A stretch of DNA of 32,857 bases from Planctomycetales bacterium (GTDB lineage: Bacteria > 4484-113): the NCBI GenBank assembly GCA_030606285.1, contig JAUWGS010000020.1, forward strand, positions 1 through 32,857. The letters run 5' to 3'. The translations under genes were made by a program, and so were the position numbers. Under the pieces are notes generated by a model. It saw only the letters and a list, made by a program, of their open reading frames with translations, ran no database searches and was not told where the DNA came from. Below are positions 8,109-15,328 of this stretch, piece by piece (position 1 is the first letter of the stretch; every line of letters starts with the position of its first letter).

Positions 8109-8210
8109 GGGGGAACCAACTTCGAGGGCATCACCAAGAACGAACTCGGAGTAATCTAGAGGCCCTCAAAGACATGGAGCTCCCGAAACGGTGAAGAGGA
8201 GGGAATAGAC

Positions 8211-8915
8211 TTGGCCGACTACGAGATTTATTGCGACGAGAGCCGTCAGGAGCTTTTCTACGATAAAGACAAGTCGCGGCGAGGCTTCGCTTTAATAGGC
8301 GGAATCTGGCTGCAAGCCAGCGAGAGACAGCGACTGAAGGATAAGATCAAGGATCTCCGAAGGCAGCACGAGGTCTTTGGCGAGTTCAAGTGGACCAAGG
8401 TTAGCTCTCGACGACTTCCATTCTATCTTGATTTAGTCAACCTTTTCTTCAATGAAGATGCGCTGAAGTTCCGCACTATCGTGTTACGAAACGATGAACT
8501 CGATACAGTGAAGTTTCACGAGAGAGACGCGGAGCTGATGTTCTACAAGTTCTACTATCAACTCATCAAACACTGGCTGGAAGATGGGAATTCCTATCGG
8601 GTCTTCGTTGACTTGAAAACCAGCCGCAAGCGGGATCGGCTTCAAACGCTTCACAATTGCCTTAAGTTCTCGAACCTAGCTGCGCACGTAGAGTTTGTAC
8701 AGGCACTCCCCTCTTCGGAAGTGGGTTTCCTACAACTCGCAGATCTGCTATTAGGTGCAGTCGGGGCACGCTTTAACAACGATACTGAGAGTCCCGCTAA
8801 GTGCGAAGTTCTGGCACTGATAGAAGAACATCTTAAGCGCCCGTTGGATCGTCCAACGAGCCGCTATTACATGAAGTTCAATGTATTTCGCTGGCGTCCG
8901 AGGAGTCGTTGGTAG
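8211..8915 (+). CDS. DUF3800 family protein (RNase H-like acidic motif)
   Basis: The 234-residue product starts at TTG 8211, with GAGGAGGG 8-15 bases upstream. It matches the DUF3800 pattern: YCDES at residues 7-11, GEFKWTK (57-63), VFVDLKTSRKRD (131-142) and a late FLQLADLLLGAVGA (173-186). The acidic residues Asp9, Glu10, Asp134 and Asp178 are placed as expected for a metal-dependent RNase H-like nuclease fold. Nuclease activity is an inference. GC is clearly lower than in flanking genes (28 of 60 bases in 8461-8520, against 42 of 60 in queA), pointing to transfer. The stop TAG shares one base with the start codon of the next gene, so the two are probably translationally coupled. Confidence 0.85.
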   Translation: MADYEIYCDESRQELFYDKDKSRRGFALIGGIWLQASERQRLKDKIKDLRRQHEVFGEFKWTKVSSRRLPFYLDLVNLFFNEDALKFRTIVLRNDELDTVKFHERDAELMFYKFYYQLIKHWLEDGNSYRVFVDLKTSRKRDRLQTLHNCLKFSNLAAHVEFVQALPSSEVGFLQLADLLLGAVGARFNNDTESPAKCEVLALIEEHLKRPLDRPTSRYYMKFNVFRWRPRSRW

Positions 8916-9343
8916 TGACTCTGCCTCCGCTTCTCAATCTGCCTAACGAAGGATCCTATCTTAACCACTTCAACCGCGTGTATCGGCCGAGAGCAAGCAG
9001 CATTGTCACATTCGATGGAATTGTCGTGAAGTTCTCGCGTGAGAATTTCTATCATGCTTTCTACACTGAATCCATTCGTGGTTCAGGTGTCAAAGACACC
9101 TTTAGCTTCGGTCGTGCGGAGAGAATGGACTGGATCAGATATGTCTTGGCGTCTGATTCCATGGAGCTTTACCGGAGAGTGATGACATCACGGAAAATCA
9201 GAAGAATCAGCCTTGAAGCGTCCACTCCATATGCTGTGGTCATCGAACTAAGGAATAACAACGCCAACATCGCTGGCTTTGTGACCGCGTATATCCCGGG
9301 ACCGAGAGCGCTTGCGAATATGAAATCTAATCCGAGATGGTGA
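8915..9343 (+). CDS. Putative BECR-fold (PBECR-like) RNase, partner of DUF3800
   Basis: The GTG at 8915 overlaps the DUF3800 stop by one base and has AGGAG nine bases upstream; it gives 142 residues. I see a short beta strand (SIVTFDGIVVKFS), an NFYHAF helix with His47, FSFGRAERMDWI, a long variable loop, then YAVVIEL and FVTAYIPGP with a C-terminal MKSNPRW. This pattern resembles phage-linked barnase-EndoU-colicin E5/D-RelE (PBECR) nucleases, in which a conserved His, Arg and a Thr/Ser near the last strands form the active site. The assignment is by motif recall and is not secure. It shares the low GC of its partner. A toxin-like or defence role is possible but unproven. Confidence 0.65.
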   Translation: MTLPPLLNLPNEGSYLNHFNRVYRPRASSIVTFDGIVVKFSRENFYHAFYTESIRGSGVKDTFSFGRAERMDWIRYVLASDSMELYRRVMTSRKIRRISLEASTPYAVVIELRNNNANIAGFVTAYIPGPRALANMKSNPRW

Positions 9344-9411
9344 GGAAAAGACCGCTGTTCGCGGCACAGCGGCCCAAGCCTTTGTGGGTCCCTTGCCATG
9401 GGCAAAGGACA
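9344..9411 (-). ncRNA. Candidate small RNA, antisense-side of the DUF3800/BECR unit
   Basis: A minus-strand extended -10 (TGGTATAAT, 9425-9417) should start a transcript near 9410. The transcript can fold a first stem (CCTTTG/CAAAGG) and ends in a second perfect 7-bp stem (9372-9352) followed by TCTTTTCC, which has the form of an intrinsic terminator. The RNA would be about 67 nt and stop at the end of the BECR gene. No known family is recognised. Confidence 0.4.
9345..9372 (-). terminator. Intrinsic terminator (minus strand)
   Basis: The arms CCGCTGT (9352-9358) and ACAGCGG (9366-9372) are perfect complements with a 7-base loop. Read on the minus strand, the hairpin is followed by TCTTTTCC. 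On the plus strand no T run follows, although the hairpin may still protect the 3' end of the operon mRNA. Confidence 0.5.
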
Positions 9412-9416
9412 CTTAT

Positions 9417-9425
9417 ATTATACCA
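9417..9425 (-). promoter_or_regulatory. Extended -10 promoter facing the DUF3800 operon
   Basis: The minus strand reads TGGTATAAT, identical to the promoter of the DUF3800 operon at 8100. It points leftward into the 3' end of that operon and has a terminator hairpin about 45 bases downstream. Confidence 0.45.
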
Positions 9426-9427
9426 CC

Positions 9428-9569
9428 GTTCGCAGCAGTTCGCTTTAGCCTAGGCGACTGCAAACGAACAGCAGCAAGAAGGGCCAGCACTACGCTACGC
9501 CTAGGAGAGACCTAGGATGCACCTAGGAAAGCCAAGGTTGATGGCAGGGATAAACGAACACAAGCGAAC
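9428..9569. repeat. Iteron-like cluster: GTTCGC pairs and three 11-bp CCTAGG repeats
   Basis: GTTCGC occurs at 9428 and 9438 (10-bp spacing). Its complement core CGAAC occurs at 9465, 9555 and 9565 (again a 10-bp pair). Between them CCTAGG lies at 9449, 9500, 9511 and 9522; the last three form consecutive 11-bp units. Helical spacing and inverted outer pairs suggest a protein-binding array. No gene overlaps it. Confidence 0.5.
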
Positions 9570-9589
9570 AGGTTCCCGCAAAAGACGAG

Positions 9590-9930
9590 GAGCCGGGCTG
9601 GTGAGCCCTCTGGCACCTGCGGTATGGCGGGCAAGCCCGGCGTACTCGGGGGGGACAATGCCGGTTGTAGGGGCATGGCATGCCGTGCCCTATTCTGGGT
9701 GGCGCCGGCTATCCAGCCGGCGAAAATGAAGGTCGGACACCCTCCATAGGCGGTAAACCTAGATAGGCATCCGCACCCTAAGCGGAGAAGACGGCGGCCC
9801 ACTGGTGGCCGCCCTACAGAAGAATAATCCGAGGGAATCACGGGCGAGACCCTCCGGTTACGCGCGGCGCGTGATGGCGGGCAAGCGCCCGCGCCACCGA
9901 GATAGGGGTCTACAAAAGAGCGGCGGGGAT
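9590..9930. repeat. Cluster of palindromic intergenic repeats
   Basis: Within the gene-free stretch 9344-9948 there are several GC-rich hairpins. They are an imperfect palindrome at 9668-9692 (TAGGGGCATGG.../...CCGTGCCCTA), CGCCGGCT/AGCCGGCG at 9703-9722, GGCGGCC/GGCCGCC at 9793-9813, and a bulged GGCG(GG)C hairpin around 9875-9897. GGCGGGCAAG also recurs at 9632 and 9876. These look like REP-type elements. I see no credible gene here; the long minus-strand frame over 9512-10084 is arginine/proline-rich noise. Confidence 0.6.
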
Positions 9931-9948
9931 GAATCCTTGGCCTACAGG

Positions 9949-10437
9949 CTAATCGCGGTCGGGGCTCGCAGGTTCGGCTAAAAAATCGGCCAGTTCGGCG
10001 CGGGTTTCGGGGCTGGCGGAATACGACGCCCAGCGCACGCGGTCTTTGAACACAAACGGGAATTCCGGCAGGCCGGTTTTGCACTGTACGCCCAGGCGCG
10101 TTAGCTCAAGCCGTATCACCTCCAGCGCGCGTCCGATCCGCAGATACGACTTGGCCGCCGTCAGCGGCGCGTACACCCAGCCGCCGGGCATGTCGCCCTG
10201 CCACAGGTGGAACTCCTTATGCAACAGGCTGACCGCAGCGCGCAGCTCATCGTCCAGCAGCGGGAACAGGCGTGAGCGCACGAGCTTGTCCGCGGCGCGA
10301 ACGGAGGGGCACTTCGTTCCCTGCAGCATGTTGGCTAGAGCGTACACAAACTGAGCGTGCGACCGGTGCAGAAGCCGCCGCAGCTTGCGCTCGGCGTAAT
10401 CCCTAGTAGGCCCGCGCTTTCTCTTGCCTCCCGCCAT
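9949..10437 (-). CDS. Hypothetical basic protein
   Basis: This frame encodes 162 residues from ATG 10437; a TTG at 10479 would add 14 residues. The N-terminus is very basic (MAGGKRKRGPTRDYAERKLRRLLHR). It has no signal peptide or membrane segment and appears mostly helical, with the segment EFHLWQGDMPGGWVYAPL in the middle. I recognise no family. Codon use resembles that of the neighbouring genes. The ribosome site is weak. It is followed by the repeat-rich stretch and lies 67 bases downstream of the arsenite pump gene, on the same strand, so it may be a distal member of the ars transcript. Confidence 0.55.
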   Translation of the reverse strand: MAGGKRKRGPTRDYAERKLRRLLHRSHAQFVYALANMLQGTKCPSVRAADKLVRSRLFPLLDDELRAAVSLLHKEFHLWQGDMPGGWVYAPLTAAKSYLRIGRALEVIRLELTRLGVQCKTGLPEFPFVFKDRVRWASYSASPETRAELADFLAEPASPDRD

Positions 10438-10504
10438 AATCTCGCTGATGATTCTCGCTGATTGGGGGCGGATTGGCAACCACGCGTGGCGAGTGGCTAA
10501 GGTC

Positions 10505-11548
10505 TCAGGCTTCTTGCGGGAAGAACCTCTCCTTAAACTTCAGCGAGACGTTCACCAAGCTGATGAGCACGGGCACTTCAATCAACGGGCCGATGACTGC
10601 GGCGAATGCCACACCGGAGTTGATGCCGAACACCGCAATGGCTACCGCGATGGCGAGCTCGAAGTTGTTGCTCGCGGCGGTGAACGACAGGCTTGCGGTC
10701 TTCGGATAGTCCGCGCCCACCTTGCGGCTGATAAAGAAGCTGACGAGGAACATCAGCACGAAGTAGATGAGCAGCGGGATGGCGATGCGCACGACGTCGA
10801 AGGGGATGCTGACTATCAAATTGCCCTTCAGGCTGAACATTACGACGATGGTGAACAGCAGCGCAATGAGCGTTACCGGGCTGATTTTCGGGATGAAGCG
10901 CGTGTGGTACCAGTTCTTGCCTTTGATGCGAATGAGCGTGAAGCGCGTGAGGAAGCCCGCGATGAAGGGAATGCCCAGGTAGATGAAAACGCTCTGCGCT
11001 ATCTGGCCAATGCTCACGTCAACCACGCTTCCCTTCAGCCCGAACAGCGGCGGCAGCATAGTGATGAAGAACCAGGCGTAAACGCTGAAAAACAGCACCT
11101 GAAAAATGCTGTTGAGAGCTACCAGGCCCGCGCAGTACTCCGAGTCGCCCTTGGCGAGCTCGTTCCACACGATGACCATCGCAATGCAGCGCGCCAGGCC
11201 AATCATAATCAGGCCGATCATGTACTCCGGCTTGTCTTGCAGGAAGGCAATCGCCAGGGCGAACATCAGCACCGGCCCGATAATCCAGTTCAGCACGAGC
11301 GACAGGCTGAGAACGCGCACATTGCGGAAGACGTCCTTTAGTTCCTCGTAGCGCACCTTTGCCAGCGGCGGGTACATCATAAGGATCAGGCCGATGGCGA
11401 TGGGGATGTTCGTCGTGCCGACCTGGAACTGGTTGATGAAGGACTCGACGCCTTCAACGAAGTATCCCAGCCCGACGCCAAAAGCCATCGCGAGGAATAT
11501 CCATAATGTTAGCAGCCGGTCGAGCAGTGAGAGTCTCTTCATGGTCAT
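10505..11548 (-). CDS. acr3: ACR3-family arsenite efflux permease
   Basis: The 347-residue membrane protein has about ten hydrophobic segments and exports arsenite across the cytoplasmic membrane. ACR3 signatures are the conserved cysteine of helix 4 (Cys121 in [18 protein letters not shown]) and the helix 9-10 region [13 protein letters not shown]...[11 protein letters not shown] with Glu324. The TTG-free start ATG at 11548 has a weak GAGAG upstream; ATG at 11542 is an alternative. It lies downstream of arsR and a truncated permease relic on the same strand and is expected to be derepressed by arsenite or antimonite through ArsR. No arsenate reductase gene is visible, so the operon alone covers arsenite. 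Confidence 0.95.
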   Translation of the reverse strand: MTMKRLSLLDRLLTLWIFLAMAFGVGLGYFVEGVESFINQFQVGTTNIPIAIGLILMMYPPLAKVRYEELKDVFRNVRVLSLSLVLNWIIGPVLMFALAIAFLQDKPEYMIGLIMIGLARCIAMVIVWNELAKGDSEYCAGLVALNSIFQVLFFSVYAWFFITMLPPLFGLKGSVVDVSIGQIAQSVFIYLGIPFIAGFLTRFTLIRIKGKNWYHTRFIPKISPVTLIALLFTIVVMFSLKGNLIVSIPFDVVRIAIPLLIYFVLMFLVSFFISRKVGADYPKTASLSFTAASNNFELAIAVAIAVFGINSGVAFAAVIGPLIEVPVLISLVNVSLKFKERFFPQEA

Positions 11549-11574
11549 GTTCGTACTCTCATTTATTTGAATGC

Positions 11575-11751
11575 CTAGTACGCTGGAATCGGGCAGGTAA
11601 GTACACGCCGCGCGTATTCGCGGACGAGGTGCAGCGCCTCCGTCAGCGCGTTTTCAAACGGCAACAGCTCGACGGGGATGTAAAAGCACGCCAGAAAAGC
11701 CGCGGCGATGACCACCAGCGATTTCCATTCGAGTCTCCAGTTTGTGCTCAT
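11575..11751 (-). pseudogene. N-terminal relic of an ars-operon permease (DUF318/PF03773 type)
   Basis: The frame from ATG 11751 overlaps the arsR stop by 4 bases (ATGA) and codes for only 58 residues. Its sequence (TNWRLEWKSLVVIAAAFLAC, then [20 protein letters not shown] and CPIPAY) resembles the first helix region of the long permeases, usually about 350 residues, that follow arsR in many ars operons. The frame stops just where the conserved ...CLIPAFFIAGA segment should continue, and acr3 starts 26 bases later. I infer an internal deletion that removed the rest of the permease. A functional small membrane protein of one helix is the alternative. Confidence 0.6.
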
Positions 11752-12110
11752 CGCTTGCGTCCTGCGCGCCGAGGACGCGGCGAAGCCACTTCCATTTGCT
11801 CCTTCGCCGCCGCCTGCATTGCGCCTTCCACGCATTTGAAGAAGCCGAGCACGCAGGGCATCCTGAGCCGGTAGTAGACCTGCGAGCCGCGCTTTTCGCT
11901 ATCCACTACGCCGGCTGCGTGGAGGACGGCGAGGTGCTTGGACACGGTGGACATGTCGGCGCCCACAAGCTTCGTTAGCTCGCACACGCACCGCTCGCCG
12001 CGTGAGAGTTCCTGCACGACCAGCAGGCGGGAAGGATGCGCCAGCGCCTTGAAGACTTTAGCGCGGGCTTCGAGCCGCGCGCGTTCGAGTTTACTTATTC
12101 GAGGCGTCAT
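11748..12110 (-). CDS. arsR: ArsR-family arsenic-responsive repressor
   Basis: This 120-residue (from ATG 12110) winged-helix repressor has the ArsR/SmtB pattern: FKALAHPSRLLVVQEL, metal-site segment ERCVCELTKLVG with the CVC motif of ArsR alpha-3, recognition helix DMSTVSKHLAVLHAAGVV and wing KRGSQVYYRL. Arsenite binding to the cysteines would release DNA. An upstream ATG at 12140 is in frame, but ATG 12110 has GGTGG about ten bases before it and fits the family start better. The gene is first in the operon and overlaps the following relic by ATGA. The tail is basic (SPRPRRAGRKR). Confidence 0.93.
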   Translation of the reverse strand: MTPRISKLERARLEARAKVFKALAHPSRLLVVQELSRGERCVCELTKLVGADMSTVSKHLAVLHAAGVVDSEKRGSQVYYRLRMPCVLGFFKCVEGAMQAAAKEQMEVASPRPRRAGRKR

Positions 12111-12156
12111 TGGTTTAGCACCACCTGGTTTGATTACCATCGTAATGGTTCAATTC

Positions 12157-12192
12157 ATTTGGCAATATAGCCAAATCACCAAGTGTTGTCAA
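12157..12192 (-). promoter_or_regulatory. ars operon promoter with ArsR operator
   Basis: On the minus strand TTGACA (12192-12187) is followed after exactly 17 bases by TATATT (12169-12164), a near-consensus promoter. A perfect inverted repeat, ATTTGGC-N6-GCCAAAT (12157-12176), covers the -10 box, so ArsR bound there would exclude RNA polymerase. Confidence 0.8.
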
Positions 12193-12215
12193 GGGGAATA
12201 AGAGAGTAGCGGGGG

Positions 12216-12310
12216 AAGCGTCTGTAGGGCGGCTATTCTTGCCCGCCACGCCTAAAGCGCCCGAAGGCTTGCCCGCCCGTGGAGGGACGAAGGAGGGACC
12301 AACAACCGTC
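12216..12310. repeat. Repeat-derived GC-rich intergenic segment
   Basis: This stretch has TGTAGGGCGG, two TTGCCCGCC copies and GAGGGACGAAGGAGGGACC, matching the vocabulary of the palindromic repeats at 181-242 and 9590-9930. A frame across it on the minus strand encodes only repeat translation. No gene is supported. A small TCGAAC-A-GTTCGA palindrome follows at 12355-12367. Confidence 0.4.
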
Positions 12311-12390
12311 ACTCGCCGCCCTGATTGCCCGCTTGAGGGGAGGATTCCAGCGAATCGAACAGTTCGACACAATACGAGAGAACGGTGGAC

Positions 12391-15120
12391 TTACGGGACA
12401 ACGATGAGATTGTCGGGGTATGTAACGCCGGAACCAGCGCCTGGATTATACAGAGTTACGTTGTACGTGTCAGGGCTAATCTCCTGCGTGAAACCCGAGA
12501 ACCAGAAATCATCAGCAGAGATATCAAGAGCGAAGTACACCAAGCCTCCCTGGGCCTCAGCGTCAAAAATGTGCGGACGTAGCAGGATGTCGGGAAGCGC
12601 TCCACCACCATCGACTGTCAGGATCAGGTGCGTGCCGCGCTGCGTATTGGGAAGCGTCGGATTGTCGTTGTGGCGCAGCCAGAGATTGTAGAACGTGAAG
12701 ACAACCACGTCATTGTCGCCCTGGTCAGCTATCTTGTCGGAGAAGTCGGGAATTGTTTCAGAACCGTCGGCACCCCACGGGCGCACACCGAAATCGCAGG
12801 TTCCGTCAATGACCACGTCGTTCCGCATAATTGGAATCCCAACTAGCGTGCGCGTCACCCCGCCAAGGTATGTCCCATGCTGAGTGAATAGCCCGAAGGA
12901 GATATCGCCGGTGCCAACCACAACAGCAATAAGACCAGCTAACAGATGCGGTTGACGGTAAGTTATCGGCATCTCACCATCCGCCTCACCTATCGTTCCG
13001 GGGGGTGTAGTGCCCCAGAGATAGTACACCATAGGGCTGTCAGGTATTAGTGGTGGTCCGATAGTACCGTAGACGATCATAAACTCCTCACCGTCTGCCC
13101 GGATTATGTCGTCGAAAGCGACTGTATCATCCGGCTCAAACTGTGGCGGTTCCTCAGCCGTCGGGTGCCCGCACGGATTCCGGCGGATTTTCGGATTCTC
13201 CGGCGCGAAGTATAGGTAAGGCTGACGACTATCGCCAACTGAGAACTCCACCTCAGGCCAGGTTGCCATCTCAACAAGCTCCAACACGGTTAGCATGAAT
13301 TCGAACGTGTCTTCGCCGTAGTCGTTCGTCACCGTGACGGAGGCTGCGTAATTACCTTCAGCGCCGAGCGACACCGTTGGCGACTCCGCAGTGCTGGTGT
13401 TCGGCGTGGCGCCGCCACCGAAGTCCCAAGCGTAGGTGAAGGGCTCACTGCCCGTCACGTTAGCTGTGAACTGCGCTACCGATCCCGGCAGGCCGGATGT
13501 TGGCGATACTGAGGATACTAGCGGTGCTCCAAATATATTCAGCGTAAAGTCATATGTGTCTTCGCTATAGGCGTTCGCGACTGTTAGGCTGGCGAAGTAG
13601 CTGCCGAGACTACCGAGCGTCACAGTCGGCGATTCTTCCGTGCTCGTGTTGGGCGTCGCGCCCCCGCCGAAATCCCAGGCGTAGGTGAATGGCGGCGCCC
13701 CCGAAACCTCGGCGCTGAAGCTGACCTCAGTTCCCGCTAATCCGTCCGTTGGACTGACGGATAGTATGTTGGGTATTTCGCCCCGGACACCGTTGTCGGG
13801 TCCACCCAATGGCCCATCCTTGTCTTCTCCCAGCGCCTGTACCCAGTACCAGCGTACAGCGGCGATGGGGGGCTCAGCATCCAGGTACGACAGCGTTTCC
13901 GCTCCCACTTCGGCAAGAAATTCCGCATCGCCCTCAACGTCGGTCTCGCTGCGATATAGCCTGTATCCCACGGCGCTCTCAACCGTAGTCCATTCAATCT
14001 CGATGTAGTCGAGGATGTCGTCGCTCGCGCTCACGCTGGGGGCTGCAAGCTCACGCGCTGCGTTAACAAGTGTCCTTCCCCCGAAACCCGCATTGTTCCT
14101 TGCCCGGACGGCGTATTGATACTCCTTGCCCGGGATGCCGGTTGCATCCGAGTAAGTCACTTCGGGCGCATTGATCCCGGCGAGAAGCACCGGGGGCTCG
14201 TCATCGTCCAGATCGTCACGGAACACCTGATAGATATACACGTCCGGGTCAAGGTTCGTGTCCCAGGTCAGGTTCACCCCTTCGGTATCAGTTGTCGCTT
14301 CAAGGCCCGTGACAATCGCTGGATCGGTGAGCAGATTCTCCTCCACCCAGGTGCAGATTTCCTCTATCGTCAGGCCGCCGGGGTCGTCGTCCTCATCCGA
14401 TACGGCTCGCACTGATGCCTCAAAGGGGAAGTCCGCAATAAGTCCCTCATCCGGCAGCGCGCTTGCAGCCTTGCTTCCGTTACTTGCCAGCACGCACAGA
14501 TAGAAGTTGTCACCCGGCGACTTGAAGCGGCTCTTGAGTGTCTCGGAGTTCACCGTAATCATCACGTCAACTTCGCCAAAGGGCCCGAACCAGCGCCAGG
14601 AGCCGATGCTGTAATCGGCAATGCCCACATAGTACGAAAGCGGGATGTCGTCGTCCTGCCCACCGCCGAAGGCGCAGGGGTCACAATCAATCAGCGTCTT
14701 CAGTGGCTTGGGGTCCGCGCCTATATCCTGGCCATAGACAGCGTACGCGTATTCGCCCGTTGCGTAAGCCCGCAGCGTCAGCGCTGTACCCTCGGTCTCC
14801 ACGTTCAGCCCCGATGTGCCGTTGGTGCCCGTCTGATCGTTTATGTAAGCATCCAGGCCCTGGCTGGTGACGGTCTCGTCCTCCGACACTCCGCGCGATG
14901 CATCAATACATCCATCAAGCGCCATCACGCCCGGCAGCACTCCGCCGTCCGAAGCATCGCCGGTCTGCTCAGAACGGTCCTGTTCTTGCTGCGCGGCTGG
15001 CGTGAGCGTCAACTGCGCAACCTGCCCGCGTTGCTTTCCACACGCGCCGAGAATCAGCGCGAGTATAACCGTCAGTGCGGTGATGACAGCCCAAACAGCA
15101 AGTATCTTCCCACGAGACAT
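12391..15120 (-). CDS. Large lipoprotein with FN3-like and two PKD domains
   Basis: The ATG at 15120 follows AGGAGAGGGGG and gives 909 residues; the frame is open further upstream but without homology. A lipoprotein signal ends LILGAC (Cys27). The next 270 residues are acidic with no clear domain. Two fibronectin-III-like modules follow at about 270-450 (LTWDTNLDPDVYIYQVFRD and IEWTTVESAVGYRLYRSE). Two near-identical PKD domains lie at about 460-640, each with TYAWDFGGGATPNTST. The C-terminal 270 residues are unassigned and beta-rich. The protein is probably anchored at the cell surface or in the periplasm. Its promoter lies at 15167-15175, back to back with that of the MBL-fold gene. Substrate or partner is unknown. 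Confidence 0.88.
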   Translation of the reverse strand: MSRGKILAVWAVITALTVILALILGACGKQRGQVAQLTLTPAAQQEQDRSEQTGDASDGGVLPGVMALDGCIDASRGVSEDETVTSQGLDAYINDQTGTNGTSGLNVETEGTALTLRAYATGEYAYAVYGQDIGADPKPLKTLIDCDPCAFGGGQDDDIPLSYYVGIADYSIGSWRWFGPFGEVDVMITVNSETLKSRFKSPGDNFYLCVLASNGSKAASALPDEGLIADFPFEASVRAVSDEDDDPGGLTIEEICTWVEENLLTDPAIVTGLEATTDTEGVNLTWDTNLDPDVYIYQVFRDDLDDDEPPVLLAGINAPEVTYSDATGIPGKEYQYAVRARNNAGFGGRTLVNAARELAAPSVSASDDILDYIEIEWTTVESAVGYRLYRSETDVEGDAEFLAEVGAETLSYLDAEPPIAAVRWYWVQALGEDKDGPLGGPDNGVRGEIPNILSVSPTDGLAGTEVSFSAEVSGAPPFTYAWDFGGGATPNTSTEESPTVTLGSLGSYFASLTVANAYSEDTYDFTLNIFGAPLVSSVSPTSGLPGSVAQFTANVTGSEPFTYAWDFGGGATPNTSTAESPTVSLGAEGNYAASVTVTNDYGEDTFEFMLTVLELVEMATWPEVEFSVGDSRQPYLYFAPENPKIRRNPCGHPTAEEPPQFEPDDTVAFDDIIRADGEEFMIVYGTIGPPLIPDSPMVYYLWGTTPPGTIGEADGEMPITYRQPHLLAGLIAVVVGTGDISFGLFTQHGTYLGGVTRTLVGIPIMRNDVVIDGTCDFGVRPWGADGSETIPDFSDKIADQGDNDVVVFTFYNLWLRHNDNPTLPNTQRGTHLILTVDGGGALPDILLRPHIFDAEAQGGLVYFALDISADDFWFSGFTQEISPDTYNVTLYNPGAGSGVTYPDNLIVVP

Positions 15121-15166
15121 GAGTCCCCCTCTCCTTGCGCCCGCATCGAGCGCACAAGCTAATCCG

Positions 15167-15175
15167 ATTATACCA
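15167..15175 (-). promoter_or_regulatory. Extended -10 promoter of the FN3/PKD lipoprotein
   Basis: The minus strand reads TGGTATAAT, 46 bases before the ATG at 15120. No -35 consensus is seen. Confidence 0.55.
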
Positions 15176-15305
15176 TTACTAGGCAGCAGCGTGACCGCGA
15201 TTCGCGCTGTGCGTGCCGGCTCTCCTTCCGCAACTCGGTGAACCAATTCTTGGCGGTTCAGATGACGATTCCGCGCCAAGACTTCCGCTTGCGCCTCTTT
15301 TAAAC

Positions 15306-15311
15306 TACAAT
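15306..15311 (+). promoter_or_regulatory. Probable -10 box of the MBL-fold gene
   Basis: TACAAT lies 17 bases before the ATG at 15329, with a weak TTCCGC 17 bases further upstream (15283-15288). The transcript would have a very short leader containing only the GGAGGT ribosome site. Confidence 0.35.
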
Positions 15312-15328
15312 CAGTGCTGGAGGTAATC

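Noticed and set aside
9512-10084. A 190-codon minus-strand frame over the repeat cluster
   Set aside because: The product is Arg/Pro/Cys-rich and consists of translated hairpin repeats; there is no ribosome site and no conserved segment.
10424-11341. A 305-codon open frame on the plus strand
   Set aside because: It is antisense to the clearly homologous acr3 gene and its translation is a Glu/His/Arg/Asp-rich string without any family pattern, as expected for a shadow frame of a high-GC membrane protein gene.
12115-12372. An 85-codon minus-strand frame upstream of arsR
   Set aside because: It translates repeat DNA and the ars promoter/operator itself, so it cannot be a separate conserved gene.
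13290-13760. Tandem similar segments in the FN3/PKD lipoprotein as a mobile or CRISPR-like repeat
   Set aside because: They are two homologous PKD domains within one reading frame, a normal protein-level duplication.
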